This document shows, piece by piece, positions 1 through 10,079 of a DNA stretch of 64,000 nt. Each line of letters starts with the position of its first letter. Within the stretch, counting starts at the first letter, position 1. Source of the DNA: Streptomyces sp. TLI_105 (GTDB lineage: Bacteria; Actinomycetota; Actinomycetes; Streptomycetales; Streptomycetaceae); assembly GCF_900105415.1 (NCBI RefSeq), contig NZ_FNSM01000001.1, forward strand, positions 7,386,001-7,450,000, given 5' to 3'. The position numbers and the translations under genes were made by a program. The notes under the pieces are model-generated. The model made no database searches. It had not been told where the DNA came from and worked only from the letters and a program-made list of their open reading frames with translations.

Positions 1-1
1 C

Positions 2-1273
2 CTGGCCGTGCAGAACTTCGTGTCCGCGGCGGTCGGCATGGCGGTCGCGGTCGCTCTGGTGCGCGGCTTCGCCCGGTCCCGTACCGGTGAGCTGGGGAAC
101 TTCTGGGCCGATCTGGTGCGCGGAGTCGTACGCGTCCTCCTTCCGATCTCGGTGATCGGCGCTCTCGTCCTGGTGGCGTGCGGCGCGATCCAGAACTTCT
201 CCGGGATCCACGAGGTCGGGCAGTTCGCGGGCGGTGCGCAGCAGTGGAACGGCGGGGCGGTGGCCTCCCAGGAGGTCATCAAGGAGCTGGGCACGAACGG
301 CGGCGGGTACTTCAACGCCAACTCGGCCCACCCCTTCGAGAACCCCAACGGCCTGTCCAACCTGTTCGAGGTCTACCTGATCCTCGTCATTCCCCTCGCG
401 CTGACGCGGACCTTCGGCCGGATGGTCGGATCCCTGAAGCAGGGGTACGCGATCCTCGGCACGATGGCCGCGATCTGGCTCTGCTTCACCGCGCTGATGA
501 TGGGGACCGAGTTCGCGGGCAGGGGCCCGGCGTTCGAGCTCGCCGGCGGCGCGATGGAGGGCAAGGAGGCCCGCTTCGGCATCGGCGCCTCCGCGATCTT
601 CTCGGTCGCCACCACGCTGACGTCGACCGGCGCCGTCAACTCCTTCCACTCGTCGAACACCGGGTTCGGAGGCGGCATCGACCTGCTGGGCATGCAGCTC
701 GGCGAGATCGCGCCCGGCGGTGTGGGATCCGGCCTGTACGGCATGCTGATCATGGCGGTCATCGCGGTGTTCATCGCCGGTCTGATGGTCGGCCGCACAC
801 CGGAGTACCTGGGCAGGAAGATCGGCATCCGCGAGATCAAGTTCGCGGCCTGCTACCTCCTCGTCACCCCCGCGCTCGTACTGGGCTTCACGGCGGCCTC
901 GTTCGTCCTGGAGACCCCGTCCCACTCGATGACGAACTCCGGCGCGCACGGCTTCTCCGAGATCCTCTACGCCTACACCTCGGGCGCCAACAACAACGGC
1001 TCCGCGTTCGCGGGCCTGAACGCCGACACCCAGTGGTTCAACTCGACCATCGGCATCGCGATGCTCCTCGGCCGGTTCCTGCCGATGGTGTTCGTCCTCG
1101 CGCTGGCCGGTTCGCTGGCCGAGCAGACGCCCGTACCGGAGACGGCGGGCACCCTGCGGACCGAGAAGCCACTGTTCGCCGGCCTCCTGGTCGGCACGAT
1201 CATGATCATCACCGGTCTCACCTACTTCCCGGCCCTGGCCCTCGGCCCGCTCGCCGAAGGGCTCGCGGCATGA
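2..1273 (+). CDS. kdpA: Potassium-transporting ATPase subunit A (5' end outside window)
   Basis: KdpA is the K+-selective channel-like membrane subunit of the KdpFABC high-affinity potassium pump. The reading frame is already open at base 2, so the N-terminal part of the usual ~550 residues lies to the left; 423 codons are visible. Several hydrophobic helices are present, with KdpA selectivity-filter motifs [17 protein letters not shown] and [10 protein letters not shown] in the expected order. The stop (TGA at 1271) overlaps a possible upstream kdpB start (ATGA at 1270), so the two genes are translationally close. A kdpF gene, if present, would lie off the left edge. Confidence 0.97.
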   Translation: MAVQNFVSAAVGMAVAVALVRGFARSRTGELGNFWADLVRGVVRVLLPISVIGALVLVACGAIQNFSGIHEVGQFAGGAQQWNGGAVASQEVIKELGTNGGGYFNANSAHPFENPNGLSNLFEVYLILVIPLALTRTFGRMVGSLKQGYAILGTMAAIWLCFTALMMGTEFAGRGPAFELAGGAMEGKEARFGIGASAIFSVATTLTSTGAVNSFHSSNTGFGGGIDLLGMQLGEIAPGGVGSGLYGMLIMAVIAVFIAGLMVGRTPEYLGRKIGIREIKFAACYLLVTPALVLGFTAASFVLETPSHSMTNSGAHGFSEILYAYTSGANNNGSAFAGLNADTQWFNSTIGIAMLLGRFLPMVFVLALAGSLAEQTPVPETAGTLRTEKPLFAGLLVGTIMIITGLTYFPALALGPLAEGLAA

Positions 1274-1302
1274 CTCACGACCTGAAGAACCACGAGGACC
1301 GC

Positions 1303-3405
1303 ATGTCCGCTACGACTCCGACCACGGCGCCCCACGGGAACCTGTCCGGGGGGCACCACGCTCCCGGGCGGGTCGGCGGCGGCCTGTTCGACCCCGAGCA
1401 GCTGATCGCCTCCTTCCCGGAGGCGATCCGGAAGCTCGACCCGCGCGTGATGGTCACGTCGCCGGTCATGTTCGTGGTGCTCGTCGGCTCGGTGGTCACC
1501 ACCGTGCTCGCGGTCAAGGACCCGGGGGACTGGTTCGGCTGGGCGATCACCGTCTGGCTGTGGCTGACCACGCTCTTCGCCAACCTGGCGGAGGCGGTCG
1601 CGGAGGGCCGGGGCAAGGCCCAGGCCGACACCCTGCGCAAGGCCAAGACCGACACCGTCGCCCGCCGTCTGACGAAGACGGGCGAGGAGCGGGTGCCCGG
1701 CACCGAGCTGCGCGTCGGCGACCTCGTGGTCTGCGAGGCCGGCGACGTCATCCCGGGCGACGGTGACGTCGTCGAGGGCGTCGCCTCGGTCGACGAGTCC
1801 GCGATCACGGGCGAGTCCGCCCCTGTCATCCGCGAGTCAGGTGGCGACCGGTGCGCGGTCACGGGCGGTACGAAGGTGCTGTCCGACCGGGTCGTCCTCA
1901 AGATCACGACGAAGCCCGGCGAGACGTTCATCGACCGGATGATCAACCTGGTCGAGGGCGCGGCCCGGCAGAAGACCCCCAACGAGATCGCCCTCAACAT
2001 CCTGCTGGCGTCCCTCACCATCGTCTTCCTGCTCGCCGTCGTCACCCTGAAGCCCTTCGCGATCTACGCGGGCGCCGACAAGCAGACCTCGACGATCGTC
2101 CTCACGGCGCTCCTCGTCTGCCTGATCCCCACCACGATCGGTGCTCTGCTCTCCGCGATCGGCATCGCCGGCATGGACCGGCTCGTGCAGCGCAACGTCC
2201 TCGCGATGTCCGGGCGGGCGGTCGAGGCGGCGGGCGACGTGTCGACGCTGCTGCTCGACAAGACGGGCACGATCACCCTCGGCAACCGGCAGGCGTCGGA
2301 GTTCGTCCCGGTCGAGGGCGTCACGGCGGCCGAACTGGCCGACGCCGCCCAGCTGTCCTCGCTCGCCGACGAGACGCCCGAGGGCCGCTCGATCGTGGTC
2401 CTGGCCAAGGAGAAGTACGGGCTGCGGGCACGCCACCAGGGCGAGCCGGCGCACGCCGCGTGGATCGAGTTCACCGCCCAGACCCGCATGTCGGGCGTGG
2501 ACGTCGACGGCCGCAAGGTCCGCAAGGGTGCGACCGGTTCGGTCGTGGCATGGGTGAAGGAGCGCGGTGGCGAGGTCGCCAAGGACGCCCAGGACGTCAC
2601 CGACGCCATTTCCCAGGCCGGCGGCACGCCGCTCCTCGTGGCCGTGGAGGACGACGAGGGCGCGCGCGTCCTGGGCGTCATCCACCTCAAGGACGTCGTC
2701 AAGGAGGGCATGCGCGAGCGGTTCGACGAGCTGCGCCGCATGGGCATCAAGACGGTCATGATCACGGGCGACAACCCGCTGACCGCCAAGGCCATCGCCG
2801 AGGAGGCGGGTGTCGACGACTTCCTCGCCGAGGCCACTCCCGAGGACAAGATGGCCCTCATCAAGCGGGAACAGGCCGGCGGCAAGCTGGTCGCGATGAC
2901 CGGCGACGGCACGAACGACGCCCCCGCCCTCGCCCAGGCCGACGTCGGTGTCGCGATGAACACGGGCACGTCGGCCGCGAAGGAGGCCGGCAACATGGTC
3001 GACCTCGACTCCGATCCGACCAAACTCATCGAGATCGTCGAGATCGGCAAGCAACTCCTCATCACACGGGGCGCGTTGACGACCTTCTCGATCGCCAACG
3101 ACGTCGCGAAGTACTTCGCGATCATCCCCGCGATGTTCGCCGTCGCCTACCCGTCGCTCGACAAGCTCAACATCATGGGCCTGGCCTCGCCCGAGTCCGC
3201 GATCCTGTCCGCCGTCATCTTCAACGCGCTGATCATCGTCGCCCTCGTCCCGCTCGCCCTCAAGGGCGTGCGCTACCGGCCGTCCAGCGCCGACTCGATG
3301 CTCCGCCGCAACCTCGGCCTCTACGGACTCGGAGGCCTGATCGCGCCGTTCATCGGCATCAAGCTCATCGACCTGCTCATCACCCTCATCCCCGGAATCG
3401 GCTGA
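1303..3405 (+). CDS. kdpB: Potassium-transporting ATPase subunit B (P-type ATPase)
   Basis: KdpB is the ATP-hydrolysing P-type ATPase subunit of the Kdp pump in the cytoplasmic membrane. From ATG 1303 it is 700 residues, normal for the family. The actuator motif TGES is at residues 169-172, the phosphorylation motif DKTGT has its Asp at 319, and the hinge motif [16 protein letters not shown] follows. I chose ATG 1303 because CGAGGA lies just upstream and the protein then begins MSATTPT, like other actinobacterial KdpB. ATG 1270, which overlaps the kdpA stop, would add 11 residues. It is the middle gene of kdpABC. Confidence 0.97.
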   Translation: MSATTPTTAPHGNLSGGHHAPGRVGGGLFDPEQLIASFPEAIRKLDPRVMVTSPVMFVVLVGSVVTTVLAVKDPGDWFGWAITVWLWLTTLFANLAEAVAEGRGKAQADTLRKAKTDTVARRLTKTGEERVPGTELRVGDLVVCEAGDVIPGDGDVVEGVASVDESAITGESAPVIRESGGDRCAVTGGTKVLSDRVVLKITTKPGETFIDRMINLVEGAARQKTPNEIALNILLASLTIVFLLAVVTLKPFAIYAGADKQTSTIVLTALLVCLIPTTIGALLSAIGIAGMDRLVQRNVLAMSGRAVEAAGDVSTLLLDKTGTITLGNRQASEFVPVEGVTAAELADAAQLSSLADETPEGRSIVVLAKEKYGLRARHQGEPAHAAWIEFTAQTRMSGVDVDGRKVRKGATGSVVAWVKERGGEVAKDAQDVTDAISQAGGTPLLVAVEDDEGARVLGVIHLKDVVKEGMRERFDELRRMGIKTVMITGDNPLTAKAIAEEAGVDDFLAEATPEDKMALIKREQAGGKLVAMTGDGTNDAPALAQADVGVAMNTGTSAAKEAGNMVDLDSDPTKLIEIVEIGKQLLITRGALTTFSIANDVAKYFAIIPAMFAVAYPSLDKLNIMGLASPESAILSAVIFNALIIVALVPLALKGVRYRPSSADSMLRRNLGLYGLGGLIAPFIGIKLIDLLITLIPGIG

Positions 3406-3411
3406 CCCACG

Positions 3412-4044
3412 ATGAACGACTCAGCAGCAAACACCGGCCGTGTGCTCTGGGCGGGCCTGCGCGCCCTCCTCGTCCTGACCGTGATCACCGGCGTCCTCTA
3501 CCCGCTCGCCGTCACCGGCGTCGCCCAGGCGGCCTTCCCCGGCAAGGCGAACGGTTCCGAGATCAAAAACGCGAGCGGCAAGGTCGTCGGCTCGGAACTG
3601 ATCGGACAGTCGTACGAGGATCTCCGCTGGTTCCAGCCGCGTCCGTCCAACGGCCTCGGCACCAACGGCGTCAACACCCGGTACAAGCTGATCCTCTCCG
3701 GTGCCACCAACCGCTCCGGCGACAACGAGGACCTGATCAAGTGGGTCACCGACGCCAAGGCCGCCGTGGTCGAGGACAACTCGGTGAACGGCCACACGGT
3801 GAAGCCGTCCGACGTCCCCGCCGACGCGGTCACCTCCTCCGGCTCCGGCCTTGACCCGCACATCTCCCCGGAGTACGCGGAGATCCAGGTCCACCGGGTC
3901 GCCGGGCGCAATGGGCTGGCCGTGCCGACGGTCGAGAAGCTGGTCGCCGACCACACCGACGACCGCATCCTCGGCTTCATCGGCGAACCCCGCGTCAACG
4001 TCCTCGAACTCAACATCGCACTCAAGGAGTTGACCCAGGGCTGA
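3412..4044 (+). CDS. kdpC: Potassium-transporting ATPase subunit C
   Basis: KdpC is the single-span subunit that stabilises the KdpA-KdpB complex. The 210-residue protein has one N-terminal membrane segment (about residues 13-36) and an extracytoplasmic domain with KdpC signatures GQSYEDLRWFQPRPS and SGSGLDPHISPEYA. It starts 6 bp after the kdpB stop and so belongs to the same operon. The kdpDE sensor/regulator genes do not follow it here, so they are upstream of the window, elsewhere, or absent. A GC-rich hairpin follows the stop. Confidence 0.96.
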   Translation: MNDSAANTGRVLWAGLRALLVLTVITGVLYPLAVTGVAQAAFPGKANGSEIKNASGKVVGSELIGQSYEDLRWFQPRPSNGLGTNGVNTRYKLILSGATNRSGDNEDLIKWVTDAKAAVVEDNSVNGHTVKPSDVPADAVTSSGSGLDPHISPEYAEIQVHRVAGRNGLAVPTVEKLVADHTDDRILGFIGEPRVNVLELNIALKELTQG

Positions 4045-4404
4045 CGATCTCGTCGCAGCAGGAAGGGGGTCGGCGGGCCCGGGCACTCACCGGGCCGCCG
4101 ACTCCCGGCGAGGCCGCACCGGCGGTCTGCCCGTCAGCCCCCGTGCAACAGCCGGTCCACCTCGGCTCCCGCCTCCGCGAGCACCCCGTGACCGCCCGCG
4201 TCAGCTCGCGGCCGGGACACTGTCCCCCGTACCCACAGAGGCCGCCGCCACGGTGCGTCGGGGGCCGCCGTCGCGCTGCCGGCCGCCGCCCGGTTCCGTG
4301 CATGCTCCCGGGACGAGCGGGCAATGGCCGGGAGAACGAGTCGGTGGTGGCAGGGCCGGGACCGCCGGCCCGGCGGCGTGCCCACCGGCCCCCGGGAGGC
4401 GATC
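4045..4404. other. Intergenic gap between kdpC and the PP2C phosphatase gene
   Basis: Apart from the hairpin at 4069-4102 I see no gene here. The open frames crossing it lack ribosome sites and family resemblance. The downstream ribosome site GGGAGG is at 4395-4400, and the promoter of the phosphatase gene presumably lies in this gap, but I could not pick a convincing -35/-10 pair. Confidence 0.5.
4069..4102 (+). terminator. Hairpin after kdpC
   Basis: GTCGGCGGGCCCGG pairs with CCGGGCCGCCGAC around a 7-base loop, with one bulged G. The stem ends about 60 bp after the kdpC stop. There is no U-tract, as is common for streptomycete terminators. A role in termination is inferred. Confidence 0.55.
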
Positions 4405-6126
4405 ATGGGTTTTCCGCTGCCGGACACCGTCGAAGAGCTCAAGGACCTCATCGGAGGCGAGGTCTCCGCCCTGCGCTCCGCCGTCCGCCGCAACGCGGAC
4501 CGGCCTGCCGCCCCCACCCCGGGGGACGAGGTCACCGCCCCCGTCCAGACGCTCGCCCCCGGCCCCGTCCTGCCGACGCGCAACGACACGGGGACGGCTT
4601 GTCTCTGCAGCACCCACGACCGCGGCGCCAGCGGCACCTGCTCCGTCCTCGGCGCGATCCCCGCCTCCGCCGTCCTCCTGGAGCCGGTCCTCGACGAGAC
4701 CGGGGCGGTACGGGACTTCCGCATCGTCGCCGGCAACCGCATCCGCTCCGCCGAATGGCTGGAGGCCCCCGACCGCCAGGTCGGACAGCGCTTCCTGGAA
4801 GCCCGGCCCGGAGCGGCCACGAGCGGTCTCCTCGCGGCCCTCACCGACGTCGTCGCCGGCGGCGGGCCGCTGGAAGGCCGGGTCGTCGACTACACCGAGC
4901 AGCGCCTGGGCCGGCTCCACCGCGCCCCGCTCCTCTACTCGGCGGCGCTCTGCGGCGAACAGGTCCTCGCGACCTGGCGGCCCGTGCAGAGCCAGACCGA
5001 ACTCCTGACGATCGACGCCCAGTACCTCGCCTCCCTCGGCTGGGGCAACTGGGACCTGCTGTCGGGGAAGGTGACCTGGTCGGAGGGGCTGAGCCGGATC
5101 TTCCACGCCGATGTCCGGATGCCCTGGCCGCTGGAGCAGCTCTGCGACGCGCTGCTCCCCGACGACCTCACCGCGTTCGCCGAGTTCCTCACCTCCGTCC
5201 TGGCCGGGGAGGAACCCGCCTGGACCCGGATCCGCTTCCTGGTCCTCGGGGAGGTGCGGACGCTCGATCTGCTCGGACGGCCGGTCGTCGGCACCGACGG
5301 GCGGCCGTGGGCGGTGAACCTCGTGGCCCGTGACCTCACCCCGCAGATCCGCAGCCGCCGCAGGCTTGCCGAGACGGAACGCGAGTCCGACCGGCTCCGG
5401 CGCCAGACACGGGCGGAGCGGCGGGTGGCCGACGCGCTGCGCGAGGCACTGCTGCCGACCCACTCCGAGGCGCTGGCGGCGGTCGGTCTGACCGTGGCGG
5501 CCTCGTACGGACCGGCCGAACCGGACGCGGCCGTCGGAGGCGACTGGTACAAGTGCCGCCTCCTGCCGGACGGCCGGGTCCTGGTCGCCATCGGCGACGC
5601 CGCAGGCCACGGCCTGGAGGCGGTGGCCCGCATGTCCCAGCAGCGCCACGCCCTGGCCGGTCTCGCCCAGACCGGAGCGTCCGCCGGCGAGATCATGACC
5701 TGGCTCAACGAACTGGTCTGCAGCGACCCCTCGGAACAGACCGCCACCGTCGTCGCCGGTCACATCGACGACGCCCGCGATTTCCACTGGGCCGACGCCG
5801 GCCACCCCGCGCCCCTCCTCCTCCGTGACGGAGACGCCCAGCCCCTCCACACGAGCAAACGCGGCCCCCTGCTCGGAGCGCTGCCCGGCTACGCGTACGA
5901 GACCACCACGACCCCCCTGCGCCCGGGCGACCTCCTGCTCCTCTACACCGACGGCATGGTCGAACGCAGGGGAGAGGACGTCACCAAGGGCATCGACCGT
6001 CTCGCCGCCCTCGTCGCCGACTCGCCGGGCGCGGCACCCCAAAACCTGATCGACGCCATCCTCGCCGACCCCGACCAGGCCGGCCACGAGGACGACGCCT
6101 GCATGCTCGCCGTCCGCCTCGACTGA
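4405..6126 (+). CDS. PAS-containing PP2C (SpoIIE/RsbU-type) phosphatase
   Basis: A probable serine/threonine phosphatase of the SpoIIE/RsbU type, which usually dephosphorylates anti-sigma-factor antagonists. ATG 4405 is preceded by GGGAGG and gives 573 residues. The N-terminal part holds PAS-like sensor segments, including a stretch LGWGNWDLLSGKVTWSEGLSRIF. A charged linker then leads to the PP2C domain, with VGGDWYKCRLLPDGRVLVAIGDAAGHG and LLLYTDGMVERR marking the metal-binding acidic residues. It ends with DDACMLAVRLD. No kinase or antagonist gene is adjacent, so the target is unknown. Confidence 0.9.
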   Translation: MGFPLPDTVEELKDLIGGEVSALRSAVRRNADRPAAPTPGDEVTAPVQTLAPGPVLPTRNDTGTACLCSTHDRGASGTCSVLGAIPASAVLLEPVLDETGAVRDFRIVAGNRIRSAEWLEAPDRQVGQRFLEARPGAATSGLLAALTDVVAGGGPLEGRVVDYTEQRLGRLHRAPLLYSAALCGEQVLATWRPVQSQTELLTIDAQYLASLGWGNWDLLSGKVTWSEGLSRIFHADVRMPWPLEQLCDALLPDDLTAFAEFLTSVLAGEEPAWTRIRFLVLGEVRTLDLLGRPVVGTDGRPWAVNLVARDLTPQIRSRRRLAETERESDRLRRQTRAERRVADALREALLPTHSEALAAVGLTVAASYGPAEPDAAVGGDWYKCRLLPDGRVLVAIGDAAGHGLEAVARMSQQRHALAGLAQTGASAGEIMTWLNELVCSDPSEQTATVVAGHIDDARDFHWADAGHPAPLLLRDGDAQPLHTSKRGPLLGALPGYAYETTTTPLRPGDLLLLYTDGMVERRGEDVTKGIDRLAALVADSPGAAPQNLIDAILADPDQAGHEDDACMLAVRLD

Positions 6127-6169
6127 CCGCCTGCACGGAACCCGCGGGCAGCGGGCCGTCCCGGGTTGG

Positions 6170-6183
6170 TCCGACCGGTCGGA
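6170..6183. promoter_or_regulatory. 14 bp perfect palindrome, possible operator
   Basis: TCCGACCGGTCGGA is a perfect inverted repeat about 100 bp upstream of the secreted-protein start at 6283. Its size suits a TetR-type operator, but no regulator is adjacent and its role is a guess. Confidence 0.35.
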
Positions 6184-6282
6184 TCTTCCGGTGGGTCGCG
6201 CCGGGACGCTCCGGGCGGGGGCGGAACCCGAGGTTATGAATGCGGCACCGCACCATCCACGAGCATCGACCTCAGGAGCCGC

Positions 6283-6792
6283 ATGATGCGCCCCGTCAGA
6301 GCCGCCTGTCTCGGCACGGCCACCGCGCTGGTCACCCTTCTCGCCTGCGCCCCCGTCGCGGGCGCCGCGCCGGCCATCGGATCCGCCCACGGCAAGGACA
6401 AAGCCCGGACCATCGTCCTCACCGGCTACCTCCGGGAGCAGTCGCGCTTCCCCGTCACGTCCCCCACCTCCCCCGCCCAGGGCGATCGGACCGTCTTCCG
6501 CTCGGACCTCTACGACCGGGCCGGCCACAAGGTCGGTGAGACCGGCGGCACCTGCACCACCACCCGGGTCATCGACGGCGGAGCGGAGGAGTGCGTCGTG
6601 ACCTACACCCTCCCGGGCGGCCAGCTCTCCGTGCAGGGGATGGTCTTCGGCATCCTCAACCCGGGCCCTCCCCCCTCGTTCGACAACGCGATCACCGGCG
6701 GCACCGGGCGATTCGACCGGGCTCGTGGCTCGGTCCACGCCGAAACGATCGGCAGGGGCGTCAGGCGCTTCACGATCGACCTCCAGCACTGA
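6283..6792 (+). CDS. Secreted allene-oxide-cyclase/dirigent-like barrel protein
   Basis: A 169-residue exported protein. The start is ATG 6283 (or the adjacent ATG 6286), with AGGAG at 6274-6278. An N-terminal signal sequence runs to about VAGAA near residue 30. The mature part carries LTGYLREQ, GTCTTTRVIDGG and the closing stretch FDNAITGGTGRFDRARGSV, which resemble the beta-barrel fold of allene oxide cyclase-like and dirigent-like proteins common in Streptomyces. No catalytic function can be assigned. It stands alone between a phosphatase gene and the convergent pspAB. Confidence 0.75.
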   Translation: MMRPVRAACLGTATALVTLLACAPVAGAAPAIGSAHGKDKARTIVLTGYLREQSRFPVTSPTSPAQGDRTVFRSDLYDRAGHKVGETGGTCTTTRVIDGGAEECVVTYTLPGGQLSVQGMVFGILNPGPPPSFDNAITGGTGRFDRARGSVHAETIGRGVRRFTIDLQH

Positions 6793-6807
6793 CCGGTCCC
6801 GCCCCCG

Positions 6808-7497
6808 TCAGGCCCCGCCGAGCCCCGGCGCCCCCCAGACCGGGAACCACCGCTCCATGTCGGGCTCCATCGGGAGGTCGCCCGCGAGCAGCCCTCTGAC
6901 CTGCAGCTCAAGGGCGTTGTCGCGGGTCTCGGCACGTTCCGCGCGCGGCGCGAAGGGATAGAAGGTGCCGCGCTTGTAGAGGTACACGAGCGCGAGGTCG
7001 CGGGTCCGGTACGGGCCGGGCGCCGGGGCCTGGACCTCCGTCCTTCCGTCCTCCGTCCCCGGAGGACGGAAGGCGGTCAGCGAGCAGAGCAGGTTCGGTC
7101 CGAAGCCGGCCTCCTCCAGGAGCGCGTTGATCGCGTGCAGGTCGTTGACCAGCGTGATCAGGTCCTCGGCGGGACGCCGGACGGTGAGCCAGGTGTAGCC
7201 GTACGTGTCCGAGGTGTACGTCACGGGGTACGCGCCCGCTCCGGCGCCCTCCGCCCCGCCCCGATCGGCCGCGGCCGCCACCTGGATGTCGAGGAGGTCC
7301 CGTACGTCCTCCTTCAGACGCGCGAACGCGCCGCCCTCCACCGCCGCGAAGCACACCGATCCGGCGCCGGCCGGCACGAAGCCCGTGCCCGCCTGGAGGG
7401 TGAGCGCGGCGGCCGGCAGCCCGAAGAGACGGTCCAGGTCCGGCCGCACCGGCCGGTCGCGCCCGAGGATGCTGTCGAGGAATCCCACCGCCGTCAC
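6808..7497 (-). CDS. pspAB: PspA-associated protein PspAB
   Basis: A 229-residue soluble protein that I recognise as the PspAB family, which sits beside htpX in streptomycetes and is linked by context to the phage-shock (PspA) envelope-stress response. It begins with GTG 7497, MTAVGFLDSILGRD, and has a central segment TYTSDTYGYTWLTVRRPAEDLITLV. Its start overlaps the htpX stop by 4 bp (GTGA), which implies translational coupling and a shared membrane-quality-control role. The biochemical activity is unknown. Confidence 0.82.
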   Translation of the reverse strand: MTAVGFLDSILGRDRPVRPDLDRLFGLPAAALTLQAGTGFVPAGAGSVCFAAVEGGAFARLKEDVRDLLDIQVAAAADRGGAEGAGAGAYPVTYTSDTYGYTWLTVRRPAEDLITLVNDLHAINALLEEAGFGPNLLCSLTAFRPPGTEDGRTEVQAPAPGPYRTRDLALVYLYKRGTFYPFAPRAERAETRDNALELQVRGLLAGDLPMEPDMERWFPVWGAPGLGGA

Positions 7498-8411
7498 GCC
7501 TCACCGAGCCGCGCCGAGATCCGCGCGAGCTGTTCGAGCCGCTGCTCCAGGCTGGGGTGGGTGGAGAGCAGCCGGCTCAGGCTCTCCCGGGAGGAGAAGG
7601 CGGGCGCGAACCAGAAGGCGTTGTAGGGCTCCGCCTTGCGCAGGTCCTCCGTCGGGATCCGGGCCATCTCGCCGCTCACCTTGGTCAGCGCGGAGGCCAG
7701 CGCCGAAGGGCGGCCGGTGAGGAGCGCGGCGGCACGGTCGGCGGCCAGTTCCCGGTAGCGGGACAGCACCCGGGTCAGCAGGAAGCTGACGACGTAGACG
7801 GCGGCGCTGACCACGGGGACGAGGATCAGGGCGATGCCCGCGGTGCTGTCCCGGCTGCGGCCGAGACCGCTGTAGAGCGCGACCCGTGTCATCATCCCGG
7901 CGAGGACGCCGAGGAAGGACGCGACGGTCATGACCGCGACGTCCCGGTGCGCCACGTGCGACATCTCGTGCGCGAGGACCCCCTCCAGCTCCTCCGGCTC
8001 CAGGCGCCGCAGCAGGCCGGTCGTGACGCAGACGAGCGCGGTCCTCTCACCGCGACCGGTGGCGAACGCGTTCGGCACGTCGCTCTCGGCGATCGCCACC
8101 TTCGGCTTCGGCATGTCGGCCAGCGCGCAGATCCGGTCCACGGTGCCGTGCAGTTCGGGGGCCTGCTCGCGGGTCACCTCGCGGGCCCCCATCCCCAGCG
8201 CGGCGATCCGGTCGCTGAACCAGAACTGCCCGACGAACAGCGCGCCCGTGATCAGCAGGATGACGGGCCAGGACCCGCGCAGCAGCACCAGCAGGACGCC
8301 GACGAAGACCACGTACAACAGGCCGATCAGGAACATCGTCGTCGCCATGCGGGTCGCGAGCCCCCGGTCGGGGGCATAGCGCGAGCGGGACGAGGACCGG
8401 GTTCTGGGCAT
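7494..8411 (-). CDS. htpX: Membrane zinc metalloprotease HtpX (M48 family)
   Basis: HtpX is a membrane-embedded zinc endopeptidase that degrades misfolded membrane proteins. From ATG 8411 the protein is 305 residues. Two hydrophobic segments lie near residues 22-65. The zinc site HEMSH is at residues 148-152, and a further pair of membrane segments follows, with RELAADRAAAL as the third-ligand region. A longer open frame to 8639 exists, but its extra N-terminus is not family-like, whereas MPRTRSSSRSRYAPDRG is typical. pspAB is coupled downstream. Confidence 0.95.
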   Translation of the reverse strand: MPRTRSSSRSRYAPDRGLATRMATTMFLIGLLYVVFVGVLLVLLRGSWPVILLITGALFVGQFWFSDRIAALGMGAREVTREQAPELHGTVDRICALADMPKPKVAIAESDVPNAFATGRGERTALVCVTTGLLRRLEPEELEGVLAHEMSHVAHRDVAVMTVASFLGVLAGMMTRVALYSGLGRSRDSTAGIALILVPVVSAAVYVVSFLLTRVLSRYRELAADRAAALLTGRPSALASALTKVSGEMARIPTEDLRKAEPYNAFWFAPAFSSRESLSRLLSTHPSLEQRLEQLARISARLGEA

Positions 8412-8556
8412 CCGCGCACCCTCTTCCACCAGCGGGCGGAACCGGCCGGACCCGGGCCGGGGCAGGCCTTCCGCCCCCTCCTGACAGTGTGCTCCCGCGC
8501 ACGCCGGAACGGGGCGGGGCGGGCACCGCCGGGTACGATCCCGGGGTTCCGGCGGC

Positions 8557-8583
8557 CGCGCGTGCGCCGCGGACGCACGCGCG
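8557..8583. promoter_or_regulatory. 10 bp inverted repeat between htpX and an acetyltransferase gene
   Basis: CGCGCGTGCG and CGCACGCGCG form perfect arms around a 7-base spacer in the divergent promoter region. A GGGTAC hexamer, the -10 form of SigB-like promoters in Streptomyces, lies just upstream at 8531-8536. Either an operator or a leader hairpin is possible. Confidence 0.35.
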
Positions 8584-8604
8584 TGACCGTGCGAGGGGGA
8601 CCAC

Positions 8605-9162
8605 ATGACGCGGCAAGGGGCCATCGCGATCGAGCCCATGGACGGATCGGCCGCGGTGCGGGCCGAGGACGCGTTCAGACTGATCTACGCCGAAGCCTTC
8701 GCCGGGCCTCCCCACCACGAGACCGAGGACGGCGTCGCCGCCGCCTTCCGCCGCTTCCCCGCACAGGCGGGCGAGCGCGCCTTCCGCGCCGCCCTGGCCC
8801 GTGCCGAGGACGGCGAGCCGGTCGGCATGGCGTACGGCAGGCCGCTCCCGCCCGACGCGGTGTGGTGGGACGAACTCACCGCGCCCGTGCCCGACGACAT
8901 GCGGCGCGAGGACGGGCGCCGGACCTTCGGGCTCATGGAACTCGGGGTGCGCGGGCCGTGGCGCGGCCAGGGCGTCGCGCGTGGCCTGCACACGGCGCTG
9001 CTCGACGGGATCGGTGCCGAGCGGGTGCTGTTGAACGTCCACCCGGCGAACCGGGCGGCGACGGCCGCCTACCGGGCGTGGGGCTACCGCAAGGTCGGCG
9101 AGGCGCGGGCGGGAGGCACGGCAGCGGACCTCCACGACGTGATGCTGCTCGATCTGCGCTGA
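8605..9162 (+). CDS. GNAT family N-acetyltransferase
   Basis: A 185-residue acetyltransferase of the GNAT superfamily that transfers acetyl from acetyl-CoA to an unknown amine. ATG 8605 follows GAGGGGGA. The acetyl-CoA pyrophosphate-binding motif is GVRGPWRGQGVARGLH (RGQGVA). The C-terminal LLNVHPANRAATAAYRAWGYRKVGE is the usual last strand and helix. It is divergent from htpX and convergent with the hydrolase gene 15 bp away. The substrate cannot be inferred. Confidence 0.9.
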   Translation: MTRQGAIAIEPMDGSAAVRAEDAFRLIYAEAFAGPPHHETEDGVAAAFRRFPAQAGERAFRAALARAEDGEPVGMAYGRPLPPDAVWWDELTAPVPDDMRREDGRRTFGLMELGVRGPWRGQGVARGLHTALLDGIGAERVLLNVHPANRAATAAYRAWGYRKVGEARAGGTAADLHDVMLLDLR

Positions 9163-9177
9163 AGGCCGGCCCGTCCC

Positions 9178-10005
9178 TCATCGGCGAGCCACGGCCTCGG
9201 GGTGCAGACGGTCGCTCAGGAAGGCCAGGATCTCGTCCCGGGCCCGGACGGTGGGGTGTCCGGCCTCGTCGACGAGATGGGCGGTGACGACGCTGTGCGG
9301 CGTGCCGACCTGCTCGGCGAAGAACGGCGGGGGAGCGGGGTTCGCCGCGCCGTCCGGAAGGACACGGCCGTCGAAGGCGTCCCCGAGCAGCGCGCGGTAC
9401 GCGGCGAAGCGGCGGCCCGTGCACCAGCGGTCGCCCTCGAAGCGGTAGGAGAGGACGGTCAGACCGTCGCGGGCCACCCGCTCCTGGATCGCGCGCGCGT
9501 CCGCCTCGTCGAGTTCGAGCCCGCCGGGGTCGTCGAGGGGCAGGGAGGGGTGGTTGACCACGGGCGCGATCACGGCCGGCTCCAGGGCCATGGTGAGGGC
9601 GAAGTTGCCGGTGAAGCAGAGGCCGATCGCGCCGACGCCCGGGCCGCCGCACTCGGCGTGCGCCCGGCGCGCCAGACCGCGCAGCCACGCCGTGACCGGG
9701 CTCGTGCCGCCTCCGGCGAACGCCCGGAACTCCGCGCTGACGCACGCCCGCCGGACCACCTCCCGGCCCCCTTCGAGCGTGGGGAAGGCGCCGTCGGTCC
9801 CGAAGAGGGAGGGCACGTGGACGGTGAAGCCGGCGTCCCGCACCCAGCGGGCGAGGCGCAGCACGTCGGGGCTGATGCCGGGCATCTCGGGCAGGACGAC
9901 GACGGCGGGCCCGGCACCGGCCGTGTGGACCGTCTTCACCACGCCGTCCACGTCGACGAGGCGGTGGTCGAAGTCGTCGATCGGATCGTCGGCAGGAGGA
10001 TTCAT
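9178..10005 (-). CDS. Dienelactone hydrolase family protein
   Basis: A 275-residue alpha/beta hydrolase of the dienelactone hydrolase type. The nucleophile motif is GLCFTG, with Cys as in classic dienelactone hydrolases, and the late DEAGHPTVRARDEILAFL carries the His. ATG 10005 is used; a GTG two codons upstream (10011) is possible. It is divergent from the GlxA-type AraC gene at 10080 with a 74 bp spacer, so that regulator may control it. The substrate is unknown. Confidence 0.88.
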   Translation of the reverse strand: MNPPADDPIDDFDHRLVDVDGVVKTVHTAGAGPAVVVLPEMPGISPDVLRLARWVRDAGFTVHVPSLFGTDGAFPTLEGGREVVRRACVSAEFRAFAGGGTSPVTAWLRGLARRAHAECGGPGVGAIGLCFTGNFALTMALEPAVIAPVVNHPSLPLDDPGGLELDEADARAIQERVARDGLTVLSYRFEGDRWCTGRRFAAYRALLGDAFDGRVLPDGAANPAPPPFFAEQVGTPHSVVTAHLVDEAGHPTVRARDEILAFLSDRLHPEAVARR

Positions 10006-10079
10006 GGGCACAGCGTGGCCCGCCGGCCGGGCACCGGGTGAGGGGCGAGATCGCCAAGTCCACCGGTAATCTCGCCACC

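Noticed and set aside
178..1269. An in-frame extension upstream of kdpB.
   Set aside because: It overlaps kdpA out of frame and encodes Arg/Pro-rich nonsense; kdpB begins at 1303 or 1270.
4045..4404. Search for kdpD or kdpE after kdpC.
   Set aside because: No sensor kinase or response regulator frame is present; the next gene is a PP2C phosphatase unrelated to KdpDE.
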